This document shows positions 27,018 to 37,067 of a stretch of 50,324 nt of DNA, one piece after another. A program made the position numbers and the translations under genes. How positions within the stretch are numbered: position 1 is the stretch's first letter; every line of letters begins with the position of its first letter. Under the pieces are notes generated by a model. It ran no database searches. It had not been told where the DNA came from and saw nothing but the letters and a program-made list of their open reading frames with translations. This stretch comes from an uncultured Methanobrevibacter sp. (GTDB lineage: Archaea; Methanobacteriota; Methanobacteria; Methanobacteriales; Methanobacteriaceae), in assembly GCA_902771225.1 (NCBI GenBank), contig CACXWH010000028.1:1-50324 (forward strand), written 5' to 3'.

Positions 27018-29216
27018 TTGAGTAGACGAGACAAAATGATTGCAAAAATCAAAGAATTAATGTATGAACCTGATCAAATCAGAAATATCGGTATCTGTGC
27101 TCACATTGACCACGGTAAAACCACTTTATCTGATAACCTTTTAGCAGGTGCAGGAATGATTTCCGAAGAACTTGCTGGTGATCAAAGATTCTTGGATTTT
27201 GATGAACAAGAACAAGCACGGGGTATTACTATCGATGCAGCAAACGTATCCATGGTACACGATTACAAAGAAAAAGAATATTTAATTAACTTAATCGATA
27301 CTCCTGGTCACGTTGACTTCGGTGGAGACGTAACTCGTGCAATGAGAGCTGTAGATGGTGCAGTAGTTGTTGTTTGTGCTGTAGAAGGTATCATGCCTCA
27401 AACAGAAACTGTATTCAGACAAGCTTTAAAAGAAAACGTTAAACCGGTTTTATTCATTAACAAAGTTGACAGATTAATCAACGAGTTAAAATTAGAACCT
27501 GAAGAATTACAAAACAGATTCTTGAAAATTTTCATGGAAGCTAATAAATTAATTAAAAACATGGCTCCTGAAGATAAAAAAGAAGAATGGGCTTTAGATT
27601 TCAGTAATGGTAGTGTAGCATTCGGTTCAGCTTACCACAACTGGGCTATTAATGTTCCAACCATGCAAGAAACTGGAATTAACTTTAAAGATATTATTGA
27701 ATACTGTAATGCTGAAAATGAAAAAGAATTAGCACAAAAAGTACCTTTATCCGATGTATTATTAGGTATGGTAGTAGAACACTTACCTTCTCCAAAAGAA
27801 GCTCAAATTTACAGAGTACCAAGTATCTGGGATGGGGATGTTGAATCTCCTGCTGGAAAATGTATGATTGAAACTGATCCAGATGGACCTTTAGCAGTAA
27901 TGGTTACTAATGTTTCTGTAGATAAACATGCTGGTGAAATTGCAACCGGTAGGGTTTATGGTGGAGCTATTGAAAAAGGTACAGAAGTATATCTCGTTGG
28001 TTCTCATGGTAAATCCAGAGTACAACAAGTAGGTGTCTACTTTGGTCCTGAAAGAGTTAACACTGATAGAGTACCTGCAGGTAACATTGTATATGTTGCT
28101 GGTGCAAAAGGTGCTATTGCAGGGGAAACTCTCTGTTCACCTGAAGACAAAATTAAAGAGTTTGAAGGTTTAGAACACATTTCAGAACCAGTAGTTACTG
28201 TAGCTGTTGAAGCTAAAAATACTAAAGATTTACCAAAACTTATTGAAGTATTAAGACAAGTTGGTAAAGAAGATCCAACCGTTAAAATTGATATTAATGA
28301 AGAAACCGGTGAACACTTAGTATCCGGTATGGGTGAACTTCACTTGGAAGTTATTGGATACAGAATTGGTGAAAAAGGTGTAGATATCCAAACTTCAGAA
28401 CCTATTGTTGTATACAGAGAAACTGTAAGAAAACTTTCACCACAAGTTGAAGGTAAATCTCCAAACAAACATAACAGATTCTACATAACTGTTGAACCTT
28501 TAGAACAATCTATCTATGATGCTATTCAAGATGGTGACTTAAAAGAAGGTAGAGTTAAAGGTAAAGAAGCAGCTAATGACTTCATGGAACATGGTTTAGA
28601 AAAAGAAGAAGCTAGAAGAGTTTGGGCAGTTCACAACAGAAGTTTATTCCTTAACATGACTCGTGGTATTCAATACTTGGATGAAGTTAAAGAATTATTA
28701 CTCGAAGGATTTGAATCCACTCTTGAAAGTGGTCCATTAGGTGAAGAAATCTGTATGGGATTAAAATTCAAACTCCACGATGCAAAACTTCACGAAGATG
28801 CAGTTCACAGAGGACCTGCACAAGTATTGCCTGCTATCAGAAATGCAATTTTAGGTTCTATGACTCTTGCTGAACCTTCATTACTCGAACCTATGCAAAA
28901 AGTAGTTATTGATACTCCTAATGATTACATGGGTGCATGTACTCGTGAAATCCAAAACAGAAGAGGTCAAATTGTTGACATGGGTCAGGAAGGAGATATG
29001 GCAAGAATCGAATCAAAAGTTCCTGTAGCAGAAATGTTCGGTTTTGCTGGTGATATTAGATCCGCTGCTGAAGGTAGATGTTTATGGTCTACTGAAATTG
29101 CAGGATTTGAACCACTTCCACGTGAAATGCAAAATCAAATTGTGAGAGAAATCAGACAAAGAAAAGGTTTATCTCCAGAACCGTTCCCTACAAGTCATTA
29201 CTTAGGAGACGTATAA
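27018..29216 (+). CDS. fusA: Translation elongation factor EF-2
   Basis: The 732-residue GTPase has [13 protein letters not shown] (P-loop), RGITIDAA (switch I), [12 protein letters not shown] (G3), [11 protein letters not shown] (G4) and the domain IV tip [14 protein letters not shown], whose histidine is the diphthamide site. It drives ribosomal translocation. The start is TTG 27018, giving the family start [14 protein letters not shown], with AGGTGA at 27007-27012. A GTG at 27009 overlaps that site. It is intact, unlike the neighbouring tuf. Confidence 0.96.
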   Translation: MSRRDKMIAKIKELMYEPDQIRNIGICAHIDHGKTTLSDNLLAGAGMISEELAGDQRFLDFDEQEQARGITIDAANVSMVHDYKEKEYLINLIDTPGHVDFGGDVTRAMRAVDGAVVVVCAVEGIMPQTETVFRQALKENVKPVLFINKVDRLINELKLEPEELQNRFLKIFMEANKLIKNMAPEDKKEEWALDFSNGSVAFGSAYHNWAINVPTMQETGINFKDIIEYCNAENEKELAQKVPLSDVLLGMVVEHLPSPKEAQIYRVPSIWDGDVESPAGKCMIETDPDGPLAVMVTNVSVDKHAGEIATGRVYGGAIEKGTEVYLVGSHGKSRVQQVGVYFGPERVNTDRVPAGNIVYVAGAKGAIAGETLCSPEDKIKEFEGLEHISEPVVTVAVEAKNTKDLPKLIEVLRQVGKEDPTVKIDINEETGEHLVSGMGELHLEVIGYRIGEKGVDIQTSEPIVVYRETVRKLSPQVEGKSPNKHNRFYITVEPLEQSIYDAIQDGDLKEGRVKGKEAANDFMEHGLEKEEARRVWAVHNRSLFLNMTRGIQYLDEVKELLLEGFESTLESGPLGEEICMGLKFKLHDAKLHEDAVHRGPAQVLPAIRNAILGSMTLAEPSLLEPMQKVVIDTPNDYMGACTREIQNRRGQIVDMGQEGDMARIESKVPVAEMFGFAGDIRSAAEGRCLWSTEIAGFEPLPREMQNQIVREIRQRKGLSPEPFPTSHYLGDV

Positions 29217-29376
29217 ATTTAAAAATTAAAATTTAATTTTTTTATTTTTTTATATTATTTATAAAAAATTCATCAAAAAACATTATCTATTTATATGTTA
29301 AAATATAAATTAATTTTAAGCTAACATTTAAGCTTACTAATGTTTGTTAATATATAATTTAAAATGAGGTATTATA

Positions 29377-30515
29377 ATGGCAAAAGAAAAAGAACATCTT
29401 AACTTAGCATTTATTGGACACGTTGACCACGGAAAATCCACTTTAGTTGGACACTTATTATTAAAAGCTGGCACCAAAAATTCTCCACTAAAAAATACGA
29501 TTACACTGTAGTAGACTGCCCAGGACACAGAGACTTCGTTAAAAACATGATTACTGGTGCTTCCCAAGCAGATGCTGGTGTATTAGTTGTTGCAGCTGAC
29601 GACGGTGTAATGCCACAAACTAAAGAACACGTGTTCTTATCCAAAACTTTAGGTATCAACCAATTAATCGTAGCTATTAACAAAATCGATTTAGTAGATT
29701 ACAGTGAAGACAAATACAATGAATTAAAAGAAGAAGTATCTAACTTAATTAAAACTGTAGGTTTCAACCCTGCTGAAGTACCTTTCATCCCATTATCTGC
29801 ATTTGAAGGGGACAACATTGACGGACCATCTCCTAACACTCCATGGTACAAAGGAGACGACTTAATCTCCGCATTAGATAAATTATCTGCTCCTGAAAAA
29901 CCTACTAACTTACCTTTAAGAGTTCCTATTCAAGACGTTTACTCCATTACTGGTGTAGGTACTGTACCTGTAGGAAGAGTTGAAACCGGTATAATGAAAA
30001 AAGGTGAAAACGTTATCTTCCAACCTGCTGGAGCTTCTGGAGAAGTTAAATCTATCGAAATGCACCACGAAGTATTTGATGTTGCTGAACCTGGTGACAA
30101 CATTGGATTTAACGTAAGAGGTGTAGGTAAAAACGATATCAGAAGAGGAGACGTAGCTGGACACACTGATTCTGCTCCTACTGTAGCAAGAGAATTCAAA
30201 GCACAAGTTGTTGTTTTACAACACCCTGGTGTTATCACCGTTGGATACACCCCTGTATTCCACTGTCACACTTCCCAAGTAGCATGTACTTTCTTAGAAT
30301 TAATGCAAAAATTAAACCCTGCTACTGGTGCTGTTGATGAAGAAAACCCTGACTTCTTAAAAACTGGTAATGCAGCTATTGTTAAAATTAAACCAACTAA
30401 ACCAATGTGTCTCGAAAACGCAAAAGAAATCCCACAAATGGGTAGATTTGCTATCAGGGATATGGGTCAAACTGTTGCAGCTGGTTTATGTATTGAAATT
30501 ACTGAAAAACAATAA
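29377..30515 (+). pseudogene. tuf: Elongation factor EF-1A broken by an internal deletion
   Basis: The gene opens [20 protein letters not shown] then [12 protein letters not shown], but after 29471 it jumps to [20 protein letters not shown] in another frame. Read straight through, it stops at TAG 29509. The missing part is the switch I region (in relatives AIAEQQ...RGVTIDLA). Coding now totals 1136 nt; a 413-residue family member needs 1239, so the inferred loss is 103 nt, which also explains the frame change. The remaining 340 or so codons are perfect EF-1A ([39 protein letters not shown]). EF-1A is essential, so an assembly or read error, or a second intact copy, is more likely than true loss. 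Ribosome binding site GAGGT at 29366-29370. Confidence 0.9.
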
Positions 30516-30530
30516 ATTGTGTAGAAAACC

Positions 30531-30572
30531 GTGTTTAAGTTTTTAACTTAACACTCTCTTTTCTTTTTTTGT
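30531..30572 (+). terminator. Hairpin between tuf and rpsJ
   Basis: GTGTTTAAGTT pairs with AACTTAACAC (30531-30553), followed by the T-rich run tctcttttctttttttg. It may end part of the tuf transcript before rpsJ. Confidence 0.55.
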
Positions 30573-30589
30573 ATTTTGGAGGATAATTA

Positions 30590-30898
30590 ATGAATCAAGC
30601 AAGAATTAAGCTTACAGGAACAGATCCAGAAAAATTAGCTTATGTATGTGATCAACTCAAAAATATTGCTGAAAGAACTGGAGTTGATTTATCTGGTCCT
30701 ATTCCATTACCTACTAAAAAGTTAGTAGTACCTACAAGAAAATCACCTGATGGTGAAGGAAAAGCTTCTTGGGAAAAATGGGAACTTAGGATTCACAAAC
30801 GTTTGGTTGGTATTGGAGCTGACGAACGTGCAATGAGACAAGTAATGAAAGTTAATGTTCCTGATAATGTAAGTATTGAAATCGAACTTAAAGGTTAA
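30590..30898 (+). CDS. rpsJ: Ribosomal protein S10
   Basis: The 102-residue archaeal S10 (uS10) has [40 protein letters not shown] and [17 protein letters not shown] precedes the ATG. It is the last gene of the operon. Confidence 0.95.
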   Translation: MNQARIKLTGTDPEKLAYVCDQLKNIAERTGVDLSGPIPLPTKKLVVPTRKSPDGEGKASWEKWELRIHKRLVGIGADERAMRQVMKVNVPDNVSIEIELKG

Positions 30899-30921
30899 AT
30901 ATTTAGATTTTCTAAATATTT
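30897..30921 (+). terminator. Perfect 11-bp hairpin after rpsJ
   Basis: AAATATTTAGA (30897-30907), loop TTT, TCTAAATATTT (30911-30921) starts at the rpsJ stop codon. It lies 20 bp before tRNA-Ser. Likely a terminator or processing site. Confidence 0.5.
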
Positions 30922-30940
30922 CCTTGTTAATATTCTTAAA

Positions 30941-31024
30941 GCCGAGATAGTCTAGCCTGGTAAGGCGCGGGACTTGAAATCCCGTGGAGTTTTCTCCTCC
31001 TGGGTTCAAATCCCAGTCTCGGCG
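30941..31024 (+). tRNA. tRNA-Ser (anticodon TGA), copy 1
   Basis: This is a class II tRNA of 84 nt. The acceptor GCCGAGA pairs with TCTCGGC, the anticodon loop CTTGAAA contains TGA, and the long variable arm GTGGAGTTTTCTCCTCC is serine-type. It is identical to copy 2 62 bp downstream. Confidence 0.95.
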
Positions 31025-31086
31025 TTATTAAAAATTTTTTTTGTACTTTTTAAAATTAGACTTCTTTATTCTATTTGTTTTTGTAT

Positions 31087-31170
31087 GCCGAGATAGTCTA
31101 GCCTGGTAAGGCGCGGGACTTGAAATCCCGTGGAGTTTTCTCCTCCTGGGTTCAAATCCCAGTCTCGGCG
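31087..31170 (+). tRNA. tRNA-Ser (anticodon TGA), copy 2
   Basis: It is identical over all 84 nt to copy 1, while the spacer between them differs from the DNA before copy 1. Its last 19 bases (31152-31170) encode, on the opposite strand, the final residues and stop codon of the precorrin reductase gene. Confidence 0.95.
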
Positions 31171-31964
31171 CTAATTATTTTTTTTATTTTTTCATCGAAT
31201 TCTTCCAGATTGGATACTACATCTTTTTTATCCAGTTTTTTGATGATTGGTCTTTTTATCATGATTAAAGATATATCTTTTTGATTTGCCGCTTCGATTT
31301 TTTCAATTACTCCGCCTATTTCACCGCTTTCTTTTGTTATCATTACACTTGCATGGTATTTTTCAATTAAATCGATGTTTTCTTTTAAGCTGGCAGCGCC
31401 TTTCATTGGAATTATGTGGCTGTTTTCAATTCCTAGTTTTTCACATTTTTCAATTGATTTTTCAACTTTTAAAATTCTTGGGTAAAATCTATCTTTTGAA
31501 ATATTTTTTAAAACATCTTCCATAGTGTTTGCACCGGCAAAATGCAATATATTTCCTTTTGGTATTTCTCTAGATATTATTTCTCCTGCGTTTTCAAATG
31601 ATTTAGCATAAATTATATGACTTGTATCTATATTTTCAAAGTTTAGCGGAGGTCTTTCAAAGCGAATGTATGGAATTTTACATATTTTGGAGACGCTAAT
31701 GCTTGTTTGTGTGATGTGTTCTGCAAAAGGATGTGTCGCATCAATTAATATGTCAAAATCAGAGTTATTAATAATTTCAATAATTTCGTCTTTTAAAAGA
31801 GGTCTTGCTATTGTTTCATCACTTCCGGCTTCAGTTGCTAACTTTGATCCGTATTCTGTTGTGGTGGTGGTTAAAATATATGTATCATAATTATTTTTTA
31901 AGTGTTGAATTATTTCAGTAGAATCCTTTGTTCCTCCTAAAAGAATAATTTTTAATTTTTTCAT
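31152..31964 (-). CDS. cbiJ: Precorrin-6A/cobalt-precorrin-6A reductase
   Basis: The 270-residue product opens KIILLGGTKDSTEIIQHLK, the GGT-x-(D/E) Rossmann start of CobK/CbiJ, with DATHPFAEHITQTSI as the family signature and HFAGANTMEDVLKN and MITKESGEIGGVIEKIEAA later. It reduces the corrin ring in anaerobic cobalamin synthesis, needed for methanogenic methyltransferases. Its 3' end runs 19 bp into the tRNA-Ser gene on the other strand, so the last residues (about SAETGI) are read from antisense tRNA. Its start overlaps the end of the ATPase gene by 4 bp. Confidence 0.9.
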   Translation of the reverse strand: MKKLKIILLGGTKDSTEIIQHLKNNYDTYILTTTTTEYGSKLATEAGSDETIARPLLKDEIIEIINNSDFDILIDATHPFAEHITQTSISVSKICKIPYIRFERPPLNFENIDTSHIIYAKSFENAGEIISREIPKGNILHFAGANTMEDVLKNISKDRFYPRILKVEKSIEKCEKLGIENSHIIPMKGAASLKENIDLIEKYHASVMITKESGEIGGVIEKIEAANQKDISLIMIKRPIIKKLDKKDVVSNLEEFDEKIKKIISAETGI

Positions 31965-34399
31965 TTTATCACTTTGTTCATGATTTTTTCAGTTAGGATT
32001 ATGGTAAATGCTACAATTATGATACTAATCCAGTCTATTAATCCGATTGAAGTTGTCTTGAATATTATTTGTAATTGTGGGATGTATATTATTAGAATTT
32101 GCAGTAGTAATGATAGGATTATTCCTACATATAAGTATTTGCTTGAGCTTTCAGAGTTAGCCTTACAGTTATATGCATTAAATAACTGATAAACAACAAA
32201 TAATGTAAATGCAATGGTCATTGCTTTTGAATCGTTTGCCGTATTCAATTCATAAATAAATAATCCTATTGTTCCAATAGCCATTACAATTCCTGATATG
32301 AGTATTTTAAGCAATACATTTCTATTTAAAATATCTCCTGTTTCGGGTTTTCTTTCCATTATATCTTTTTCGGCCCCTTCAAGACCTAATGTTTGTGCGG
32401 GTGGTCCGTCCATTACTATATTGATCCATAATAATTGTGCTGGATTAAATGGAAGTGGTAGGGATAAAAGTGATGTGCCGATTATTGTTAATATTGCTCC
32501 TACATTAGTTGATACCTGGAATTTTACAAATCTTTTTATGTTGTCGTAGATTTTTCTTCCTTCTTTTATTGCTTTGACTATTGTTGCGAAATCATTATCC
32601 TCTATTATCATATCTGATGCTTCACGAGCAACATCTGTACCGTTACCCATTGCAACTCCAATTGAAGCTTTTTTAAGTGCTGGTGCATCATTCACGCCGT
32701 CTCCTGTCATTGAAACTATGTTCTTTTTTTGTTTTAAAGTTTCTACGATTCTCATTTTTTGTGTTGGTTTAACTCTGGCATAAACTTGTATATCTTCTAC
32801 TATTTCGGAATATTCTTCGTCACTTAAAGCATCCAGTTCCTCTCCTGTTATAACTTTGCCTGTTGTTAGTATTTTGAGGTCTTTTGCAATTGCTGTTGCT
32901 GTTTTCTGGTGGTCTCCGGTAATCATCACTACTTTAATTCCTGCTTTTTTACAGTCGGCAACAGCTTTTTTAGCACTTTTTTTGGCAGGATCTATTATTC
33001 CAACAAGTCCGGTTAAAATTAGATTTTCCTCATCGGGATTTTCATCTTTGGTTTTGTATGCAAATCCTATTACTCTTAAAGCATTATCTGTCATTTCATT
33101 AATTTTGTTAGACAGTGTTTGCTTAATTTCAGGTGTGATTATTTCAATAGTTCCATCATTATCTATGTATTTGCACTTTGATATTATTATTTCTGGAGCA
33201 CCTTTTGAAAAAATCATATTATTTTTATCATCACACGTATATTCAGTAGTCATTATTTTACGAGAACGGTCAAGTGGGATTTCATTAACTCTGGTAAAAG
33301 TTTTATTTTCTATGTAATCATTTTCAAAATGTTTTAAAATTGCAATGTCTGTTGAATTTCCAATACTTTCATTCTCTTTGATTACTGCATTGTTACATAA
33401 TGTTCCAATCAATGCGGTTTTTTCGCCATTATAATAAAATGAATCTGTAACGGTCATTTTATTTTCAGTTAATGTGCCTGTTTTATCACTACATATTACA
33501 GTACATGATCCAAGAGTTTCAACAGAAAGTAATTTTTTAACAATAGCATCAGATTTTGCCATCTGTTGCATACCTAAAGCTAAAGTTAAAGTCAATACTG
33601 CAGGTAATCCTTCAGGAATTGCTGCAACAGCCAATGAAACTGCCGTCATAAATGTCTGAACTAGAGGAATTCCTTTTGATAATTCCAAAATGAAAACAGC
33701 AATACACACAATTATTGCAATGGCCGATAATGTTTTTCCTAATTTATCAACTTTTTTTTGAAGTGGGGTTTCGCTTGATTCTTGCTGAACAACTTCTGCT
33801 ATTTTACCGATATGTGTGTCCATACCTATATTGGATACAACTCCAATTGCATTTCCGGATAAAATATTTGAATCCATATATACTTCATTGCCAATGTCTT
33901 TAACAATTCCTTCAGATTCCCCAGTTAATGAGGATTCATCAACAATTAATTTATTTGATTCAATTAAAATTAAATCGGCAGGTATTTTTATTCCTTCTTC
34001 TAAAATTACAATATCTCCAATAGTCAACTCTTTTGCATCAATTGTTTTAATTTCTGATGATCTCTTGACAATAGCATGTGTTGTTATTAATGTTTTAAGT
34101 GCTTCTACAGCTTTTTGGGAACGGTATTCCTGTATAAAACCCATAACCACATTCAATAAAACTGCCAGGATAATTACTCCGGCATCAATAACATCCCCAA
34201 TAGCATAAGCGGCTATTGCAGCAATAATTAAAAGGGCTATTAAAACATCCATGAATTGTTCTAAAAAAAGAAAAATCGCACTTTTGGGTTTTTGTTCGAT
34301 AAGTTCATTTAGACCATATTTTTCACGTCTTTTTTGAACTTCATTTTCATTTAATCCATTTTCGGAAGTTTTAAACTTGGATAATGTATTGTTTTTCAT
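31961..34399 (-). CDS. Calcium-type P-type ATPase
   Basis: The 812-residue protein has the N-terminal cation ATPase domain (GLNELIEQKPKSA), actuator loop TGES at 159-162, IPEGLP in the fourth membrane helix (261-266), phosphorylation motif DKTGTLT with D305, hinge MTGDGVNDAPAL, and NIVMDGPPAQTLGLEG in the sixth helix. PEGL plus N-x3-D in those helices mark type II Ca2+ pumps. About ten membrane helices are expected. It likely exports Ca2+ (or Mn2+) at the cost of ATP. It is co-directional with cbiJ and the UPF0146 gene, abutting both. Confidence 0.92.
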   Translation of the reverse strand: MKNNTLSKFKTSENGLNENEVQKRREKYGLNELIEQKPKSAIFLFLEQFMDVLIALLIIAAIAAYAIGDVIDAGVIILAVLLNVVMGFIQEYRSQKAVEALKTLITTHAIVKRSSEIKTIDAKELTIGDIVILEEGIKIPADLILIESNKLIVDESSLTGESEGIVKDIGNEVYMDSNILSGNAIGVVSNIGMDTHIGKIAEVVQQESSETPLQKKVDKLGKTLSAIAIIVCIAVFILELSKGIPLVQTFMTAVSLAVAAIPEGLPAVLTLTLALGMQQMAKSDAIVKKLLSVETLGSCTVICSDKTGTLTENKMTVTDSFYYNGEKTALIGTLCNNAVIKENESIGNSTDIAILKHFENDYIENKTFTRVNEIPLDRSRKIMTTEYTCDDKNNMIFSKGAPEIIISKCKYIDNDGTIEIITPEIKQTLSNKINEMTDNALRVIGFAYKTKDENPDEENLILTGLVGIIDPAKKSAKKAVADCKKAGIKVVMITGDHQKTATAIAKDLKILTTGKVITGEELDALSDEEYSEIVEDIQVYARVKPTQKMRIVETLKQKKNIVSMTGDGVNDAPALKKASIGVAMGNGTDVAREASDMIIEDNDFATIVKAIKEGRKIYDNIKRFVKFQVSTNVGAILTIIGTSLLSLPLPFNPAQLLWINIVMDGPPAQTLGLEGAEKDIMERKPETGDILNRNVLLKILISGIVMAIGTIGLFIYELNTANDSKAMTIAFTLFVVYQLFNAYNCKANSESSSKYLYVGIILSLLLQILIIYIPQLQIIFKTTSIGLIDWISIIIVAFTIILTEKIMNKVIK

Positions 34400-34792
34400 T
34401 CACACACCTAATGTATAGAAACTAGCTTTTTTGTAGTTTTTTAATGTTAATTTAACATTCTTTGTATTTATATCTTCGTTGAATAAAGGTTTTATAATTA
34501 ATTTTGTTTTTGTTTTTAAAGCCAAATCAATTATATATGGCTGCAGTTCACTTGGTGGTCTTATAGAATAAATTATATCTAGATTTTCGAATAATTTCAA
34601 ATCAGGTCTTGTCACATCATCTTTAATGACACTGGAATCATTGGGAGCAATGTCTGTTTTTATTATTTCAATATTGTCCTGTTTGTTTAGATAATCAAAG
34701 ACCTGTGTGAATTTTCCAACTCCAATTTCACATATTTTAGTTGGATTTTTCTCACATAGTGATGAAATATACTCTGCAAAACTTTGCCACAT
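34400..34792 (-). CDS. UPF0146 family protein
   Basis: The 130-residue protein matches the methanogen UPF0146 family: CEIGVGKFTQVFDYL (a methyltransferase-like glycine-rich loop), IIKTDIAPNDSSVIKDDVTR and DIIYSIRPPSELQPYI. The fold resembles a SAM-dependent methyltransferase core, but no activity is established. Its stop directly abuts the ATPase start, so they form one transcript. Confidence 0.85.
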   Translation of the reverse strand: MWQSFAEYISSLCEKNPTKICEIGVGKFTQVFDYLNKQDNIEIIKTDIAPNDSSVIKDDVTRPDLKLFENLDIIYSIRPPSELQPYIIDLALKTKTKLIIKPLFNEDINTKNVKLTLKNYKKASFYTLGV

Positions 34793-34964
34793 TTAATCAA
34801 CTCTTATTTTTTTCTTTATTATATTATTGTTTTAAATATTAATAATGCTTTGTTAAAGTTAATATATTTTTTTCAACATGAAATGGGAAATGTTTTATTA
34901 ATCAAAAAGTTAAAAAATTAATTAATGTGGAAAGCTTAAAAATCTTTGTTGTTTTGTTGATATA

Positions 34965-35408
34965 ATGATTATTCGTGAATTTAAACCAGATGATTTAAAA
35001 CGAGTTTTTGAAATTGAAAACATGTCTTTTGACCAGTCTTATGGCATTAACATGTTTAAGGGATTATATGATATGGGTACAGGTTTTTTAGTGGCCGAAA
35101 TCGATGGTTATGTAATAGGATATATTATTTTTTGGATAAAATATGAAAATCAGGGCCACATTATTTCTCTTGCCGTTGACAAAAATTATAGGAGATTAAA
35201 GGCAGGGACCCGTTTATTATCAAAAGCTATCCAAATTTTAATGTTATTCGATATTGCAAATATTTATTTGGAAGTTAATGAGAATAACTGCGGAGCTTAT
35301 GAATTTTATAAAGGGTTTAATTTTAAAGTAGATAGGATAGTTCCAAATTATTATGATAGTGGTGATGGGGCTGTAATAATGTATCTGCCAATTATAAAGT
35401 CCTATTAG
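34965..35408 (+). CDS. rimI: Ribosomal-protein-alanine N-acetyltransferase-like GNAT protein
   Basis: The 147-residue GNAT protein has IIREFKPDDLKRVFEIENMS, FDQSYG, the acetyl-CoA segment ISLAVDKNYRRLKAGTRLLS (usual R/Q-x-x-G-x-G partly changed to RLKAGT) and LEVNENNCGAYEFYKGFNF. It is the archaeal RimI/Ard1-like N-terminal acetyltransferase type, acting on protein N-termini. The last 17 bp overlap the end of the convergent zinc-ribbon gene. Confidence 0.85.
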   Translation: MIIREFKPDDLKRVFEIENMSFDQSYGINMFKGLYDMGTGFLVAEIDGYVIGYIIFWIKYENQGHIISLAVDKNYRRLKAGTRLLSKAIQILMLFDIANIYLEVNENNCGAYEFYKGFNFKVDRIVPNYYDSGDGAVIMYLPIIKSY

Positions 35409-35913
35409 TTAAATTAGTAAGATTCATTTGGCTATACTGCATTAAATTATCAGTACTTATTGTTCCAGTTAAAATAAGAACCAGTATTAAAACTAAGTAA
35501 AATATGAATATTGCAAGTTGAATACGTCCATGCTTTTTTGCAACAGGATCTTTTCTAGTTATGAGATAAATTGCAATTATAAGACCTAAAAGCCCACCTA
35601 ATATGGAAAATATGTATCCTAAAATAATCAATATTTTGCTTGTGCTTCCTATATCCGTACTTTGAGGGCCATCAGATATTCTCCTAATAACGATTGGGTT
35701 GATTGGTTTATCTGGGTTGTCACTTTGATTTTTAAAAATTAATGGACTGCCACATTTAACACAATAATCTGCTTCCTCAGGATTTTCATAACCGCATAAT
35801 GGACAGGTATTGGCTGTCACTTCCATTTTTGGATATTCATATCCACATTTTATACAAAATCCATATTGGTCATCACCTGTGGAGTGGCATTTAGGACATC
35901 TTCTCATAACCAT
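35392..35913 (-). CDS. Zinc-ribbon membrane protein
   Basis: The 173-residue product has two zinc ribbons at the N-terminus, CPKCHSTGDDQYGFCIKCGY and CPLCGYENPEEADYCVKCGS, then a polar linker (about residues 60-88) and two hydrophobic helices (about 91-113 and 130-150) separated by a basic loop. Such double zinc-ribbon proteins are common in Methanobrevibacter and their role is unknown. Starts at ATG 35913 or at ATG 35907 (MRRCPKC) are both possible. Confidence 0.75.
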   Translation of the reverse strand: MVMRRCPKCHSTGDDQYGFCIKCGYEYPKMEVTANTCPLCGYENPEEADYCVKCGSPLIFKNQSDNPDKPINPIVIRRISDGPQSTDIGSTSKILIILGYIFSILGGLLGLIIAIYLITRKDPVAKKHGRIQLAIFIFYLVLILVLILTGTISTDNLMQYSQMNLTNLTNRTL

Positions 35914-36015
35914 ATTATCACTTTAATTTACAATTAGTTAATCAATTTATTTAAAAGTATTTGTTCACAAATAATATAATTAACATAAGTAATGGGATTA
36001 AACTTGGTGAAACAA

Positions 36016-36981
36016 ATGCTTGAAAAAATAGAAATTATTCAGAGATTTAATTTTAAAAATTTAAACAAGCATTATGAATGTTTTATAATAGATTTAGTAA
36101 GGGGTAATGCTTACTTTAATATCAATGAAATGATTTATCCCGACAGGTTCTTTGAAACTAATTATCTGTCCAGTTATCCATGGTCTCCCATTTTAAATGA
36201 TTTAAAAAAGAGAGTTTCAAGCAAAATTTATAATTTGGATGAAAAATCAATCAATACTTTCCAAAAGGAATTCTCCATATTGGATTTATTCGGTGAATTT
36301 GAATCTGAAAGCTTTTCTTATTTTGAAAAATTAGAAAATATTTATTCTTGTAATATTAATTTGTATTTCAGTGATGATTATCGGGAATATTGTATTAAAA
36401 ATGATTTTCCAAAGGATTGGTTAATTTTTGCTAAGATGTTATTCAAATTATTTAATTTTGATGTGTTAAATATTGGAAATCTTGAAAAAATCGCCACCAA
36501 TCTCTTTTTCAATATTGAACATGATGGTGTTTATGATAAGAAAGGCAATAAACTGGAATTAACGTCACTAGAATTTGGCCATTATCAAGTTTATCCATTT
36601 GATACGCCCCATCCGAGTATAATAATTGATGTTGATAAAAATGAAATCTCAGGTTATTTTGAAAGAGAAAATATTAATTTGGATATTCTTTTTAATCTTT
36701 TGGAAAAATATGGGGTTTATGAATGGATTTTTGAAAGTTATCAAAATAAATCTAAAAATTATGATTCTCCAGTTTTAGATGGGTATGACTGGTATTTGGA
36801 ACTTGTTTTTGAAGAATCTATTGTTTGGAATATTTTAGGCCATAATGAATATCCTGATACTTATCTTTGTTTAGCTCGTGATGTTAAACAATTAACTAGT
36901 TTGGATTTACTTGAAATTGAAACAATTCCTGAAGATGAAATAGAATTATTTAATTATTATGGTAAAATGAAATTATCTTAA
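36016..36981 (+). CDS. Hypothetical cytoplasmic protein
   Basis: The product is 321 residues from ATG 36016, which follows GGTGA at 36006-36010. ATG 35992 in frame would add eight residues but lacks a ribosome binding site. It is rich in aromatic and acidic residues and has no membrane helix or signal peptide. The C-terminal part reads EWIFESYQ...GYDWYLELVFEESIV then WNILGHNEYPDTY, a pattern of strands with a G-x-N-x-YP turn that I have seen in uncharacterised proteins of firmicutes and methanogens. No function can be assigned. It stands alone between a divergent zinc-ribbon gene and aRF1. Confidence 0.7.
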   Translation: MLEKIEIIQRFNFKNLNKHYECFIIDLVRGNAYFNINEMIYPDRFFETNYLSSYPWSPILNDLKKRVSSKIYNLDEKSINTFQKEFSILDLFGEFESESFSYFEKLENIYSCNINLYFSDDYREYCIKNDFPKDWLIFAKMLFKLFNFDVLNIGNLEKIATNLFFNIEHDGVYDKKGNKLELTSLEFGHYQVYPFDTPHPSIIIDVDKNEISGYFERENINLDILFNLLEKYGVYEWIFESYQNKSKNYDSPVLDGYDWYLELVFEESIVWNILGHNEYPDTYLCLARDVKQLTSLDLLEIETIPEDEIELFNYYGKMKLS

Positions 36982-37067
36982 TAAATGGCCGTTTTTTCAT
37001 TAATTATTTATATTTGTAATAATATAATTTTACATATTATATTAATTTTTATTATCGGTGATTTATC

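Noticed and set aside
29916-30250. Minus-strand frames of about 100 residues inside tuf
   Set aside because: Antisense shadows of a highly biased coding region.
32298-34208. Several plus-strand frames of 60-153 residues
   Set aside because: They mirror the P-type ATPase on the other strand and have no independent signals.
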